Below, in pieces: positions 1 to 11,505 of a stretch of DNA of 64,000 bases. The position numbers were made by a program, and so were the translations under genes. Position 1 is the first letter of the stretch; each line of letters starts with the position of its first letter. The notes beneath the pieces were generated by a model. The model was not told where the DNA came from and did no database searches. It saw nothing but the letters and a program-made list of their open reading frames with translations. Origin of the DNA: Thermoactinomycetaceae bacterium (GTDB lineage Bacteria; Bacillota; Bacilli; Thermoactinomycetales; Thermoactinomycetaceae); NCBI GenBank assembly GCA_025449975.1, contig JANWIG010000038.1, positions 42,389 to 106,388 on the forward strand. Reading direction: 5' to 3'.

Positions 1-1
1 T

Positions 2-892
2 ACGAAACATTTAAAAAACTACTATCGACAAGCAATGAACCCTCATGCATCCAATACCTCACTAAGACTTTTAGGTCATAAACTACAAAGCTGGTTTCGT
101 TATGAAGAGGCCATCATCTGGTTAAGGAAAGCCGCTAAGCAAAATGACTCCATTGCGATGTTCCAATTGGGAAAGTTGCTCACCGAACACGGACAAACAA
201 AAGAACAAGTCGAAGAAGGACATCAATGGTTAAAAAGAGCAGCAGATGCTGGCGAAAAGACGGCAATGTATCTGTTAGGATATTATTTGGTCGAAGGAAA
301 TCATCTGACCATGGATGTGGAAAAAGGGGAAGATTGGTTCCGGCGAGCAGCCCAATCCGGATATAAACCGGCACAAAAAATGTTATATTCACGTGCACAC
401 AAAAAACATCGTGAATTAAGAAAAAAGGTACAGGCAGGGAACAGATGGGCGATCTGCCAATTCCTCTTTCTCTTGATCGAATTCTGCTCCCACCAAGAGC
501 TTGCCGTCACCAATAAATGGATTCAAACCTTTCGCGGCATATTACCTTGGCCATCCTATGTCTTTTTTCGGATAAAATTCCAAATCAAAAAATTCAATCT
601 TAACTTAATGAACCGATTTTTTTACAACTATTCTCGCTTGGGATTACACTACAAAATCCTTTTCTACCTATTATCGTTTCTTCAAAACTTTCTCGTTTTG
701 ATATTTAGCTTCTCTGTCCTATCCAAATCGATTTGGCCCGTGTTCCTTAGTTTTCTGATTCCTCTTTATCCAGAAATCGAACTCTATCTAAACCAAGCTT
801 ACTATTGTGGTATGGGGATCACGATGAGCTATCAGTTTCTGCGGATCATCTTAAACTTCTTCTATCGTCGAGAGATTATCATCATCGACTAG
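2..892 (+). CDS. Sel1/TPR-like repeat protein with C-terminal hydrophobic region; 5' end runs off the window
   Basis: Sel1-type repeats (AIIWLRKAAKQNDSIAMFQLGKLL; EEGHQWLKRAADAGEKTAMYLLGYYL; GEDWFRRAAQSGYKPAQKML) followed by hydrophobic segments. Frame stays open upstream of the ATG at 35 to the window edge. Confidence 0.75.
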   Translation, partial: TKHLKNYYRQAMNPHASNTSLRLLGHKLQSWFRYEEAIIWLRKAAKQNDSIAMFQLGKLLTEHGQTKEQVEEGHQWLKRAADAGEKTAMYLLGYYLVEGNHLTMDVEKGEDWFRRAAQSGYKPAQKMLYSRAHKKHRELRKKVQAGNRWAICQFLFLLIEFCSHQELAVTNKWIQTFRGILPWPSYVFFRIKFQIKKFNLNLMNRFFYNYSRLGLHYKILFYLLSFLQNFLVLIFSFSVLSKSIWPVFLSFLIPLYPEIELYLNQAYYCGMGITMSYQFLRIILNFFYRREIIIID

Positions 893-940
893 TTTGGCTG
901 GAGCCTTTTGAGCCATAAATAAATCGATATCTACGATGAC

Positions 941-976
941 AAAACCCCCTTCTCGCGTACAATAGAAGGAGGTTTT
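941..976 (+). terminator. Intrinsic terminator hairpin, copy 1
   Basis: AAAACCCCCTTCT / AGAAGGAGGTTTT around loop CGCGTACAAT, followed by T-rich sequence. Confidence 0.75.
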
Positions 977-1063
977 GTTCGTTTTTGAGTCAATCCCAGT
1001 CCTCCCTTCTACCGATGATTCCATCGTTCTCACTATCATATAATCAGGTCTGTAGAGACGTCC

Positions 1064-1096
1064 CCCCCTTCTTGTGTACAATAGAAGGGGGTTTTT
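1064..1096 (+). terminator. Intrinsic terminator hairpin, copy 2
   Basis: CCCCCTTCT / AGAAGGGGG around loop TGTGTACAAT, followed by TTTTTGTT. Confidence 0.75.
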
Positions 1097-1131
1097 GTTA
1101 TACTTTTTTTACCTCATAAAAGGATGATGAT

Positions 1132-2472
1132 ATGTCTAAAAAAATAATAAATATCAAAGATAATTATGGACAGATCAATATTGCTACGGACCATTCTATC
1201 AATTATCCATACCAAACGACACTGAATAGACTGGGACAGCCTAGCTGGGATTCCGAAGGAGTAATCGTTCTCCAAAACCTCGCAGGATTTCAACCCTATT
1301 ATTCATTGTTTCATCAAGGAATTGAAGTCAGCCAACTAATCTTGCAGCATCCGCTTCAACATCTATTGCTCTTAGCTGATCGCGTCCTTTTACATGCACA
1401 ATACGATATCAATAAAAAAGAGTTAAAAGACCTCCCCAAACAATTGAAACAACGAAAGGAAAGCGGTTGGGACCAAATCAGCCCAGATATATTAAGCTTT
1501 TTATCGACAGCCCTTCGCCAATGGCTTGATACCCTGCATCGCTGTCTATTCCCAGAAAAATGGGAACAAAACAAAAATAAACCAGATGAAACACAAATTT
1601 GGTTCGATCTAGAGCTTCCTTCAATAAAAGAAGTTGCCGGTCTAACAAAAAAAGACTTTACGCTACAAGAGCTATTCCAGAGCAATGATCCTACAAACTT
1701 CTTTATACGATGGCTTGCTGCATTCGTTTTTCCATTGGACAAGCATTATCTCACGCTCCGCAAAGCTTTACGTAGCATTGTCTTACTCCAGCAGTCTGCG
1801 GAAGAACATGTTCATTTGCAAATGCTCAAAGAGGAAAGACAATTCCATCTCCAAAAATATGTGGATCGACCTGAACCCCTTCAGGAAGTGATCGAACAAT
1901 TAAAAAGTACGAAAGGAAAGTATCTGCTGATCACCAGAAAAGCTGGGATCGGAAAAACCGCTTTTTGTAGCAAGCTCTCGGAAGAGTTAGCAAGCTCATC
2001 AAAACATCGTTCTTTTCTTCCTTGGCTACCCAATCTCATCTTACATTACTGCAAACAATTAAAAACATCCAAGGAAATCTTACAAATATGGTTAATCCAA
2101 GCCAATCAGCTATTGATTAACAAATTGTCTCTCCCTCATTTTCATTTTGAGCAACAAGAAGCTCACAACCTGATGCGCAAAGCCATGTATCAAATTCTCC
2201 ATCAACTTACCTTGGAGTGTGGAGAGATTATCTTCCTCATCGATGCTTTGGATGAATTATCGATTCCTCTAGACGACTTAGCCTTTCTACCAAAAACATT
2301 ACCCGATGAGGCAAAAGTGGTGATCTCTGTTCGTAAAGGTTCGCCGACCCCGGATTGGCTGACTACTCATCGGCAAATGTCCATTTATGAGCTTGGTCCA
2401 CTGAAACGAGAGGAAATCCCCCTTTTTACAAAACGGGATGACAAGATCGAAAAAGAGTTTCATGATAAGTGA
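1132..2472 (+). CDS. NACHT/STAND-like NTPase, lacking a C-terminal repeat domain
   Basis: Walker A-like LITRKAGIGKTAFCSKL and Walker B-like IIFLIDALDEL; N-terminal INIKDNYGQINIATD; RBS aggatgatg. Ends soon after the NTPase core. Confidence 0.6.
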   Translation: MSKKIINIKDNYGQINIATDHSINYPYQTTLNRLGQPSWDSEGVIVLQNLAGFQPYYSLFHQGIEVSQLILQHPLQHLLLLADRVLLHAQYDINKKELKDLPKQLKQRKESGWDQISPDILSFLSTALRQWLDTLHRCLFPEKWEQNKNKPDETQIWFDLELPSIKEVAGLTKKDFTLQELFQSNDPTNFFIRWLAAFVFPLDKHYLTLRKALRSIVLLQQSAEEHVHLQMLKEERQFHLQKYVDRPEPLQEVIEQLKSTKGKYLLITRKAGIGKTAFCSKLSEELASSSKHRSFLPWLPNLILHYCKQLKTSKEILQIWLIQANQLLINKLSLPHFHFEQQEAHNLMRKAMYQILHQLTLECGEIIFLIDALDELSIPLDDLAFLPKTLPDEAKVVISVRKGSPTPDWLTTHRQMSIYELGPLKREEIPLFTKRDDKIEKEFHDK

Positions 2473-2509
2473 TGGGAAACTCCTCCGATCAATGATCGCT
2501 TATAAAAAA

Positions 2510-2545
2510 ATGCCCTTAAAGGTGCTTGTATACCTTTAAGGGCAT
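2510..2545 (+). terminator. Hairpin after the NACHT-like gene
   Basis: ATGCCCTTAAAGGT / ACCTTTAAGGGCAT; weak T-tract on the + strand. Confidence 0.5.
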
Positions 2546-2757
2546 CCCTTCTACCGGCGATTTTATCAACTTTCTTTAAATATTACCCATTGAACAAAAA
2601 CCTTCCTTTATAAAAAATCCTCCTACAATTTAGACAAATCCATTACATAATAAAATCGATTCATCTGATTCTGTCAAAAATAAAAAGTACGATTGCAGTA
2701 TAATTGAGATAATTCCTTTATTATGGTTGTTAAAAATAGATTTCTGGAGGTAATCCT

Positions 2758-3645
2758 ATGTCCCTTCTTAAAAATGGGGGTAGATTTTTGATCATTTTAC
2801 TTACTTTTGCTTTCCTCTTTGGATGTAGCTCAGAAGAAGCCCCTCCATCTTCTGAAGCTCCGAAAGGCGGCGGAGCGTTGACTGATTCAGCGATCAACCC
2901 CTCGCAAACGGAAAGCCAACGTAGCAATCAAAGTAGTCAAAAAACAGGGGAATTGCCCTCTACCCAAGCCATCACCCAAAAGATGATCTACACCGCCAAC
3001 ATTGACCTTACCGTAAAAAATTACAACAATGCAAAAAATGACCTCGAAAAATTAGTAAGCAAATATAAAGGCTATATGGTCCATAGCACGGAGAGATCAG
3101 AGAAAAATATCGAAGGGCGCTTTACTTATCGCATTCCACAAGATAAATTTAATGCTTTTATCAAAGAGCTCCCCAAACTAAGCAAATCTCCACCATCGAT
3201 CGAAATTAATGGGACCGATGTTACAGAAGAGATGGTTGACTTACAATCCCGTTTAAAAGCCAAACAAGCCCTGGAAAAAAGGCTACTAGAGTTGATGGAA
3301 AAGGCGACGAAAACAGCTGATCTCCTCGATATCTCAACTCAGCTTAGTAATACGCAAGAGCAAATCGAACAAATCAAAGGAAGAATCAACTATTTAAACA
3401 ATCAAGTAGACTATTCGACCGTTCATATTAAAATGGAACAAAACGATTCACATCCTTATTCCTCTCAACCATTCGGTCAACGAATGAGTGAAGCTTTCTC
3501 AGATAGTATTGCCTCCTTAGGCACATTTGGTGTCGAAGCACTTGTCTTCCTATCTGGAGCGCTTCCCATCATCGTCATTGTCGTCATCTTCATCGTGCTC
3601 ATCCTTTGGATCCGCCGCCGTCGGAAACAAAAAACATTTAAATAG
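2758..3645 (+). CDS. DUF4349-like lipoprotein
   Basis: Lipobox FGCSS, DUF4349-like core, C-terminal TM helix; SD tggaggt upstream. Confidence 0.8.
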   Translation: MSLLKNGGRFLIILLTFAFLFGCSSEEAPPSSEAPKGGGALTDSAINPSQTESQRSNQSSQKTGELPSTQAITQKMIYTANIDLTVKNYNNAKNDLEKLVSKYKGYMVHSTERSEKNIEGRFTYRIPQDKFNAFIKELPKLSKSPPSIEINGTDVTEEMVDLQSRLKAKQALEKRLLELMEKATKTADLLDISTQLSNTQEQIEQIKGRINYLNNQVDYSTVHIKMEQNDSHPYSSQPFGQRMSEAFSDSIASLGTFGVEALVFLSGALPIIVIVVIFIVLILWIRRRRKQKTFK

Positions 3646-3655
3646 GTGAAGCTTA

Positions 3656-3694
3656 AACAACCCCATTCTGCTATTTATCGCGCATGGGGTTGTT
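3656..3694 (+). terminator. Hairpin between convergent genes
   Basis: AACAACCCCAT / ATGGGGTTGTT. Confidence 0.7.
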
Positions 3695-3723
3695 ACTCGT
3701 TCGGGGCGAATAAGGTTACTTGT

Positions 3724-5932
<2,209 letters not shown>

Positions 5933-5977
5933 TATAAAGAAAAATGGGTGAGGACTCCCTCACCTATTTATTATATA

Positions 5978-7135
5978 CTAAGCCTCAAAACGAATTCGAG
6001 AAATCCCGATTCCCAAAAATACGACCGCAAATCCCAGCAAAATAAGAACATACTCCCAGATGTCGCCGAGCGTTCCCCCTCGAGCCATCAGCTCTGTAAA
6101 TCCTTTCATCGCCCAAGTTTGCGGGACAAACTGCGCAACTTTTTGCATCAATTCCGGAACCACTTCAAGCGGCCAGAAAATTCCTCCCAACATGCAAGTA
6201 GAAACAATTACCAATGTCCCGATCGCGGACTGCTGTTCCACTGTTTTAACTATTCCTGCCAACAATAGACCCAAGCCAATCACAGCCAATAACACTGCTG
6301 AAACCAGCACAATCATGCCGAGCAAATCTCCCCACTCGATTCCAAAAAGGACTGAAGACAAGACCATGAGGATCGAAAATTGTAACCAGCCCATGAGGAA
6401 AAAAGCAAAAAGATAACCAAGCAGAATTTGCAATCGCGTCACTGGTGCAAGCATCAATCGCGACCATACACCGATCTGTCTAGCTTGTAAAATCGCTCCG
6501 GTCGCTGTTAAAATCATAAACATTAAAAACATGATGGAAAAACCAACTGCTTGCTGGGAAAGTTGGCTTAATTGCTTTGTCTTTGGGTTGGCGCTCAACT
6601 GCTCTGATTGCACCGAAACCACCGATTCATTTCTAGGTTCTATCAACTGTTTTAACAATTCCTCTTTTTTTCCGTCACTATATACGCTCCATAGATTAGC
6701 TGCTTTTACTTTCATCATCAGTTGACTGATGGTATTATCCAAGGTCTGCCTAATGGAGACAGCGATCGTGAGTTCCGGCCCATGACGAAAAATAACCGGT
6801 GATGAACCAGTCGTGATTTTTTCGGCAAATCCTTCTGGAATGAGGATTAAGCCCGCAGTCTTTTTTTCTTTTAAATCTTCTTCCCCGACGGATCGGCTCG
6901 CTTGTTTTATTTCAATAATCGGATCTTGGGACAATCGTTTGATAAAAGCTTTCGATAACATCGTCTGATCTTGATCAACAACAGTAATCTGCGTCTTTCT
7001 ATTTTCCACGTCACCAAAAAAGCTACCAAATATAAAGGTAAAAAGCAGTGGCATAACAAACATAATCACTAAGGAGCTTGGTGTACGAAGTAACTTCTTT
7101 ATCTCCAGCCATATAAGTGCGACTACTTGTAGCAT
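5978..7135 (-). CDS. ABC-2 type transporter permease
   Basis: MLQVVALIWLEIKKLLRTPSSLVIMFVMPLLFTFIFG..., ABC-2 membrane topology; adjacent to a second permease and an ATPase. Confidence 0.85.
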   Translation of the reverse strand: MLQVVALIWLEIKKLLRTPSSLVIMFVMPLLFTFIFGSFFGDVENRKTQITVVDQDQTMLSKAFIKRLSQDPIIEIKQASRSVGEEDLKEKKTAGLILIPEGFAEKITTGSSPVIFRHGPELTIAVSIRQTLDNTISQLMMKVKAANLWSVYSDGKKEELLKQLIEPRNESVVSVQSEQLSANPKTKQLSQLSQQAVGFSIMFLMFMILTATGAILQARQIGVWSRLMLAPVTRLQILLGYLFAFFLMGWLQFSILMVLSSVLFGIEWGDLLGMIVLVSAVLLAVIGLGLLLAGIVKTVEQQSAIGTLVIVSTCMLGGIFWPLEVVPELMQKVAQFVPQTWAMKGFTELMARGGTLGDIWEYVLILLGFAVVFLGIGISRIRFEA

Positions 7136-7146
7136 CCCTTTCCCCC

Positions 7147-8355
7147 CTACCGCGCCTGCAAACGCCAAATTCCAATCGATAAAGTGCTCAGTCCAATTGC
7201 CAACAACACCCCAAAGGTTAGGAAGAGGTCAGACCAGCTTACCCCGGACATCACATCCAAAAATCCATCCAATGCCCAATAATTCGGCGTAAACAAGGCA
7301 ATGTTTCTCATCACTTCTGGAAAAACAAAGAGCGGAACCATCGAGCCTCCCAACATCGAAAAGATCTGCACACCGAATCCCGCCAGCTGATCAGCACTCT
7401 CTTCTGTCTTGACGATCGAAGCCAGCATCATGGCGATTCCAGCCACCGCAAAAGCATAGACAAAAGCAATGGTCACACTTTGCAAGATATTTTCACCCCA
7501 ACTCACTTGAAAGATCAAAAAGGTTGCCAACATAAAAAAGGAAATTTGGAAGACCGAAAATAGGAGGGTCCCTAAAAATTTCCCCACCAAAATCGAACTT
7601 TTCTGCGTGGGCGTAGTCAACAATCGCGAAAGGGTTCCCATCCGTTTTTCTCCTAAAATCGATTTGGCTCCATTGACTGAATTAAAGAGGAGAAACATCA
7701 CTGCCATCGCTGCGGCATAATATTGAAAGCTAGAGACGCTCTTTTTTCCAACAGATTGTTCTCGCACAAAATCATTTCTCGAATCTCCCGAATCATCTCC
7801 CAGTTGTTCTAGTTGTTGGACAAACGATTGCAACGAAGCTTGACCTCCTGGCTTAGCCAGTAAATCATTCGCCACCACTTGTGTAGCATCGGCAATCGCT
7901 GTGACTCGATCTGTATAAGCTGCTACCAATGATTCGACAATCTGACCGGATGTACTTTTTTCTGGATGGCGAAGAACAGTGATTTGCACCGACTGACCAT
8001 TGGTCAATTTTTTACTATAACCTGCAGGGATGATAATACCAGCATCTCTTTCTCCATCTTGAATGCTTTTGCGCAACTCTTTCTCAGAGGAATATTCCTT
8101 CAAGTGGATGTATTTTTTTAAGTCTTTATGTTGCAAAACACGCTCAGCTAAAATCGTACTCAACTCACTTTTCTCAGCATCATATAAACCGATCTCCATT
8201 TCCGGCATGGAGTCGGCTCCTGATGACATCACACCGCTTAAGGCCATTCCCAAAATTGCCGTTAAAACAATCGGCATCAAGAAAGTAAGGAGCAATCCTT
8301 TTCCATCTCGCAACCAGATTTTTAATTCGTTCCAAGCGATTGCTAAAGCCCTCAT
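7147..8355 (-). CDS. ABC-2 type transporter permease
   Basis: MRALAIAWNELKIWLRDGKGLLLTFLMPIVLTAILG...; ABC-2 family. Confidence 0.85.
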   Translation of the reverse strand: MRALAIAWNELKIWLRDGKGLLLTFLMPIVLTAILGMALSGVMSSGADSMPEMEIGLYDAEKSELSTILAERVLQHKDLKKYIHLKEYSSEKELRKSIQDGERDAGIIIPAGYSKKLTNGQSVQITVLRHPEKSTSGQIVESLVAAYTDRVTAIADATQVVANDLLAKPGGQASLQSFVQQLEQLGDDSGDSRNDFVREQSVGKKSVSSFQYYAAAMAVMFLLFNSVNGAKSILGEKRMGTLSRLLTTPTQKSSILVGKFLGTLLFSVFQISFFMLATFLIFQVSWGENILQSVTIAFVYAFAVAGIAMMLASIVKTEESADQLAGFGVQIFSMLGGSMVPLFVFPEVMRNIALFTPNYWALDGFLDVMSGVSWSDLFLTFGVLLAIGLSTLSIGIWRLQAR

Positions 8356-8368
8356 AGCCCATCCTCCC

Positions 8369-9298
8369 CTAATCACGCAAACTTCGCCCAGTTAAATGAA
8401 GAAATACCGCCTCTAAGTTAAGTTCTTGAATATCCAGTGTCTGGATTTCGATCTTTTCATCCATCGCTGTCGCAATGACCTGATGAATCAATTCTTGCTT
8501 ATTGGAGGTGGATAAAATAACAGTATCCTCCTGTACCACTATGTTTTGTACATTTGCCATTTCCTTTAGCTTCGCTAGCCAATTCTCGTGAATCCCTGCT
8601 GTTACAACACGAATCGATGTTCCACCTACTAAATACTGATACAACTCTTCTTTGCGACCGAGGGCAATCATCTTTCCATGGTCCATAATTGCAATTCGCT
8701 CACATAAAAATTCAACTTCTTCCATATAATGGCTGGTGTAAATCACGGTCATTCCTTGTTTATTTAATTCTTTTACCGTTTCTAAAATATGATTCCGCGA
8801 CTGTGGATCAATCCCGACTGTCGGCTCATCCATGATTAAATACGCTGGCTGATGAAGAAGAGCTGCGCCGATATTGATTCGCCGCTTCATTCCGCCTGAG
8901 TATTGATCGATTCTCTCTTTTGCTCGATCCGTCAAGCCGACGATTTCTAGCACTTCATCGACACGTTTTTTTAACATCGCTCCCCGCAAACCATACATTC
9001 TCCCCCAAAAATACAAATTCTCTTTGGCTGACAATGTTGGATATAGGGCAATCTCCTGCGGAACAACCCCCATTTTCTTTTTCACCGCCATTAGGTTCTT
9101 CTTTACAGAAAGACCATCGATCTCTACATCGCCGTGATCACTTGACAACAAACCCGATATCATTGAGATCGTCGTCGATTTACCAGCGCCGTTTGGTCCC
9201 AATAAGCCAAAACATTCTCCTTTATTTACTGTAAAAGAAATATCAGAAACCGCTTCACGATCACCAAATCGCTTTCTTAGTTCTTTTACTTGCAGCAC
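8369..9298 (-). CDS. ABC transporter ATP-binding protein (LnrL-like arrangement)
   Basis: GPNGAGKST, YSGGMKRR, LIMDEPTVGIDPQSR; first gene of an ATPase-permease-permease operon. Confidence 0.92.
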   Translation of the reverse strand: MLQVKELRKRFGDREAVSDISFTVNKGECFGLLGPNGAGKSTTISMISGLLSSDHGDVEIDGLSVKKNLMAVKKKMGVVPQEIALYPTLSAKENLYFWGRMYGLRGAMLKKRVDEVLEIVGLTDRAKERIDQYSGGMKRRINIGAALLHQPAYLIMDEPTVGIDPQSRNHILETVKELNKQGMTVIYTSHYMEEVEFLCERIAIMDHGKMIALGRKEELYQYLVGGTSIRVVTAGIHENWLAKLKEMANVQNIVVQEDTVILSTSNKQELIHQVIATAMDEKIEIQTLDIQELNLEAVFLHLTGRSLRD

Positions 9299-9620
9299 TG
9301 CGGACTCTCTCCTTTTGTTAACACTTTCACTAAGATCCGTTTAACTGATCAGCAAATCAACTCGAAAAAAAGAAAGTTCTTTAAAGAATATATCCATGTC
9401 CAAAACCATAGATCAAGAACTTATTTCACCTCTCATTGCAAAAATAGCTACCTGTAGCTGAATTTCCCGGGCAATATGATCCAATTAAGGAAGGAATCAT
9501 CCGCATCTGGCCCACACCATAAATGAAAAATGCCGATTTCAGCAGTAAGCAAAGAAAAAAAGCAATGAAATCAATGCCAGTCCCCAAATAAAACATCTTT
9601 CGCTTTGGAATAAAAAAAGA

Positions 9621-9653
9621 AAGAAGCCGACTTCATAAAGAAGTCGGCTTCTT
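9621..9653 (-). terminator. Intrinsic terminator
   Basis: AAGAAGCCGACTTC / GAAGTCGGCTTCTT with T-rich run on the - strand. Confidence 0.8.
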
Positions 9654-10410
9654 ACCATCGAGATGATCGAGAGGATTCAGTGAAATCAAAGTCCTCAACC
9701 ATTCCCAACATAAAACTTTCCCCAAAAATATAAATTAAAATGAATACTACGATATAACTAATTAACACGGCATAATAAACATCCAAATCACTCTTCTTAT
9801 CCTTCTTGTAAGAATAGATTGTCAGAGGAATGCAAATAAGTATAGAAACCAGCGAAAATATTAAAAGAAAAAGAGTAAAGGTAATCACATTCACCATCGC
9901 TAGTAAAACAGAAACGATATTAAGGACGAGTGGAATCAACAATAGCGAACCAAAGCGCGCAATGACACTTTGAAAGGTTCCTTGCTCATTCATTCTTTGG
10001 CTAAATAAATAGATCACTGCTAGCAAACAAGCAAAAAAGACGAGAAAATAAAAAAATGGATAGAAAACAAATTCAACAAATGGTAGATACTTTCCAAAAG
10101 GAGCATTTGCTCTCAGAATGGTATAAAAGCCTAATGGAAAAATAAATGAAAACAATATGATCGTAATAAGACCATTGATAAAGTGTTTTTCATCCGCCTT
10201 TTCAGCCATCGCAACGGGACCTCTCAATGTTTCAAGGAAAAAGTTTAAATAGCTTGCGCCAATATTTTTTCCATGCTTGAGATATTGATTTTTACTAGTA
10301 TGTTGCGATCCCCCATTTGGAGAAACACCCTGCAATTGCGTTTGTGTCCCGCAATAGGTACAAAAGTTAGAGTCTTCTGCAATCGTTCGACCACAATGTT
10401 TACAGACCAT
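9652..10410 (-). CDS. Zinc-ribbon domain membrane protein (Yip1-like)
   Basis: N-terminal CKHCGRTIAEDSNFCTYCG zinc ribbon followed by several TM segments. Confidence 0.75.
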   Translation of the reverse strand: MVCKHCGRTIAEDSNFCTYCGTQTQLQGVSPNGGSQHTSKNQYLKHGKNIGASYLNFFLETLRGPVAMAEKADEKHFINGLITIILFSFIFPLGFYTILRANAPFGKYLPFVEFVFYPFFYFLVFFACLLAVIYLFSQRMNEQGTFQSVIARFGSLLLIPLVLNIVSVLLAMVNVITFTLFLLIFSLVSILICIPLTIYSYKKDKKSDLDVYYAVLISYIVVFILIYIFGESFMLGMVEDFDFTESSRSSRW

Positions 10411-10419
10411 CCAAATTCT

Positions 10420-10585
10420 CCGTTACGAAAAACTTATAAAACCCCTGATCAATCATCTCCTACTTTTGCCACTACCCGATCCTAGACGCATCACTCACGG
10501 AACAGATCAGATCGGATTGATATCTCTACTTAAGTTAGCCCTTCTCTCATTGAGTTTTATAATGTTGCACGTTTTTCGGTAACGA
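10420..10585 (-). repeat. Structured element, copy 1: complementary ends and conserved GGTAGTGGCAAA core (MITE-like or leader RNA)
   Basis: CCGTTACGAAAAAC (10420-10433) complementary to GTTTTTCGgTAACG (10571-10584); related to 16401-16594. Confidence 0.6.
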
Positions 10586-10715
10586 CCTTCCCTCCTTATC
10601 ATCTGATACTTGCGAGAAACTTTTCAATTGCAACCTTTTGAAATGTTTCCCTAGCCCTCATCCAAAAGATTCGGAATAAAAAGTAAAAACTGTCAAATAT
10701 TTGATTATAGAAAAT

Positions 10716-10947
10716 GCCGTCCTGAAAGCCTACGATTTGAATCGTGGGATGAAAGACGGCGTTGCTTGGTAATCCCTTTATGGGATTGCTTAGAGCAACC
10801 ATTTTGTACAAGCTTGTTCCTAGGTACGTCATGGTATAGGGTTCGAGCAGCGAACAAACCTCTTCCACTGGTTAAAACCATGAGAGTGGGTAAGGTAGAA
10901 GGAGCTAGAACGCTGGTAACAGGCGTTCCGCCCATGTGGATACATCT
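10716..10947 (+). ncRNA. Structured RNA or IS200/IS605-like end remnant (omega-RNA/HEARO-like candidate) with no adjacent nuclease gene
   Basis: Consecutive helices: GCCGTC/GACGGC enclosing CCTACGATT/AATCGTGGG; GTTGC/GCAAC enclosing AATCCC/GGGATT; GTTCG/CGAAC; TGGTT/AACCA; GAACGC/GCGTTC; ATGT-ggat-ACAT. Confidence 0.5.
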
Positions 10948-11195
10948 TAAATGATAACACAATGTTATATTTTTATGAAGATACTACTATATTAGTATAC
11001 AAAATATATTATAAAAAATTAATATATTCTCTCTCCCTCTGTAAAATACGTTATATCTAGACCATCCTTCCTAAAATAGAAAAGTTTGCAAATCCCTTCA
11101 AGAAAAGATTATAAGAATCCTAAGCGCTAATCAGGATCTAAATACCTATCCTTTCGCTTTCCTTTTTTTCTTGCCCGCAATGGACTGGAATCTCT

Positions 11196-11426
11196 TCACA
11201 ATATTGCTTTTTCATTAAGCGTCCGAACTGCTTCAGCAAACCGCTGCCGCCCATCGCCTACAAACAGAATAAATCGCCAAGGCTCTATGACCGAATGAAA
11301 CGGTGCCCAGACTGCTTCCCTTAAAAGTTGAATGACGCTCTCTTTGGGTAGTGGTTAACCATTGAATTGACGGATCGTCCGACGATGGCGAATCGAATGA
11401 GTGACGCTTTCCATTACTGGTTGCAT
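11196..11426 (-). pseudogene. Nitroreductase-family fragment with in-frame TAA and early truncation
   Basis: Same-frame translation MQPVMESVTHSIRHRRTIRQFNG*PLPKESVIQLLREAVWAPFHSVIEPWRFILFVGDGRQRFAEAVRTLNEKAIL*; the listed 77-aa ORF is in another frame. Confidence 0.7.
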
Positions 11427-11484
11427 AATCATCATCTCCATCCTTTCGGAAAGGAATTATGCTCAAGAAAAATTTTCAATAAAA

Positions 11485-11505
11485 AAAGAGCCATTGCGGC
11501 TCTTT
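11485..11505 (-). terminator. Intrinsic terminator of the ric gene
   Basis: AAAGAGCC-attgc-GGCTCTTT. Confidence 0.7.

Noticed and set aside
9426-9596. 56-aa minus-strand ORF (MFYLGTGIDFIAFFLCLLLKSAFFIYGVGQMRMIPS...)
   Set aside because: Weak RBS, no recognised family, and length compatible with chance; not reported as CDS.
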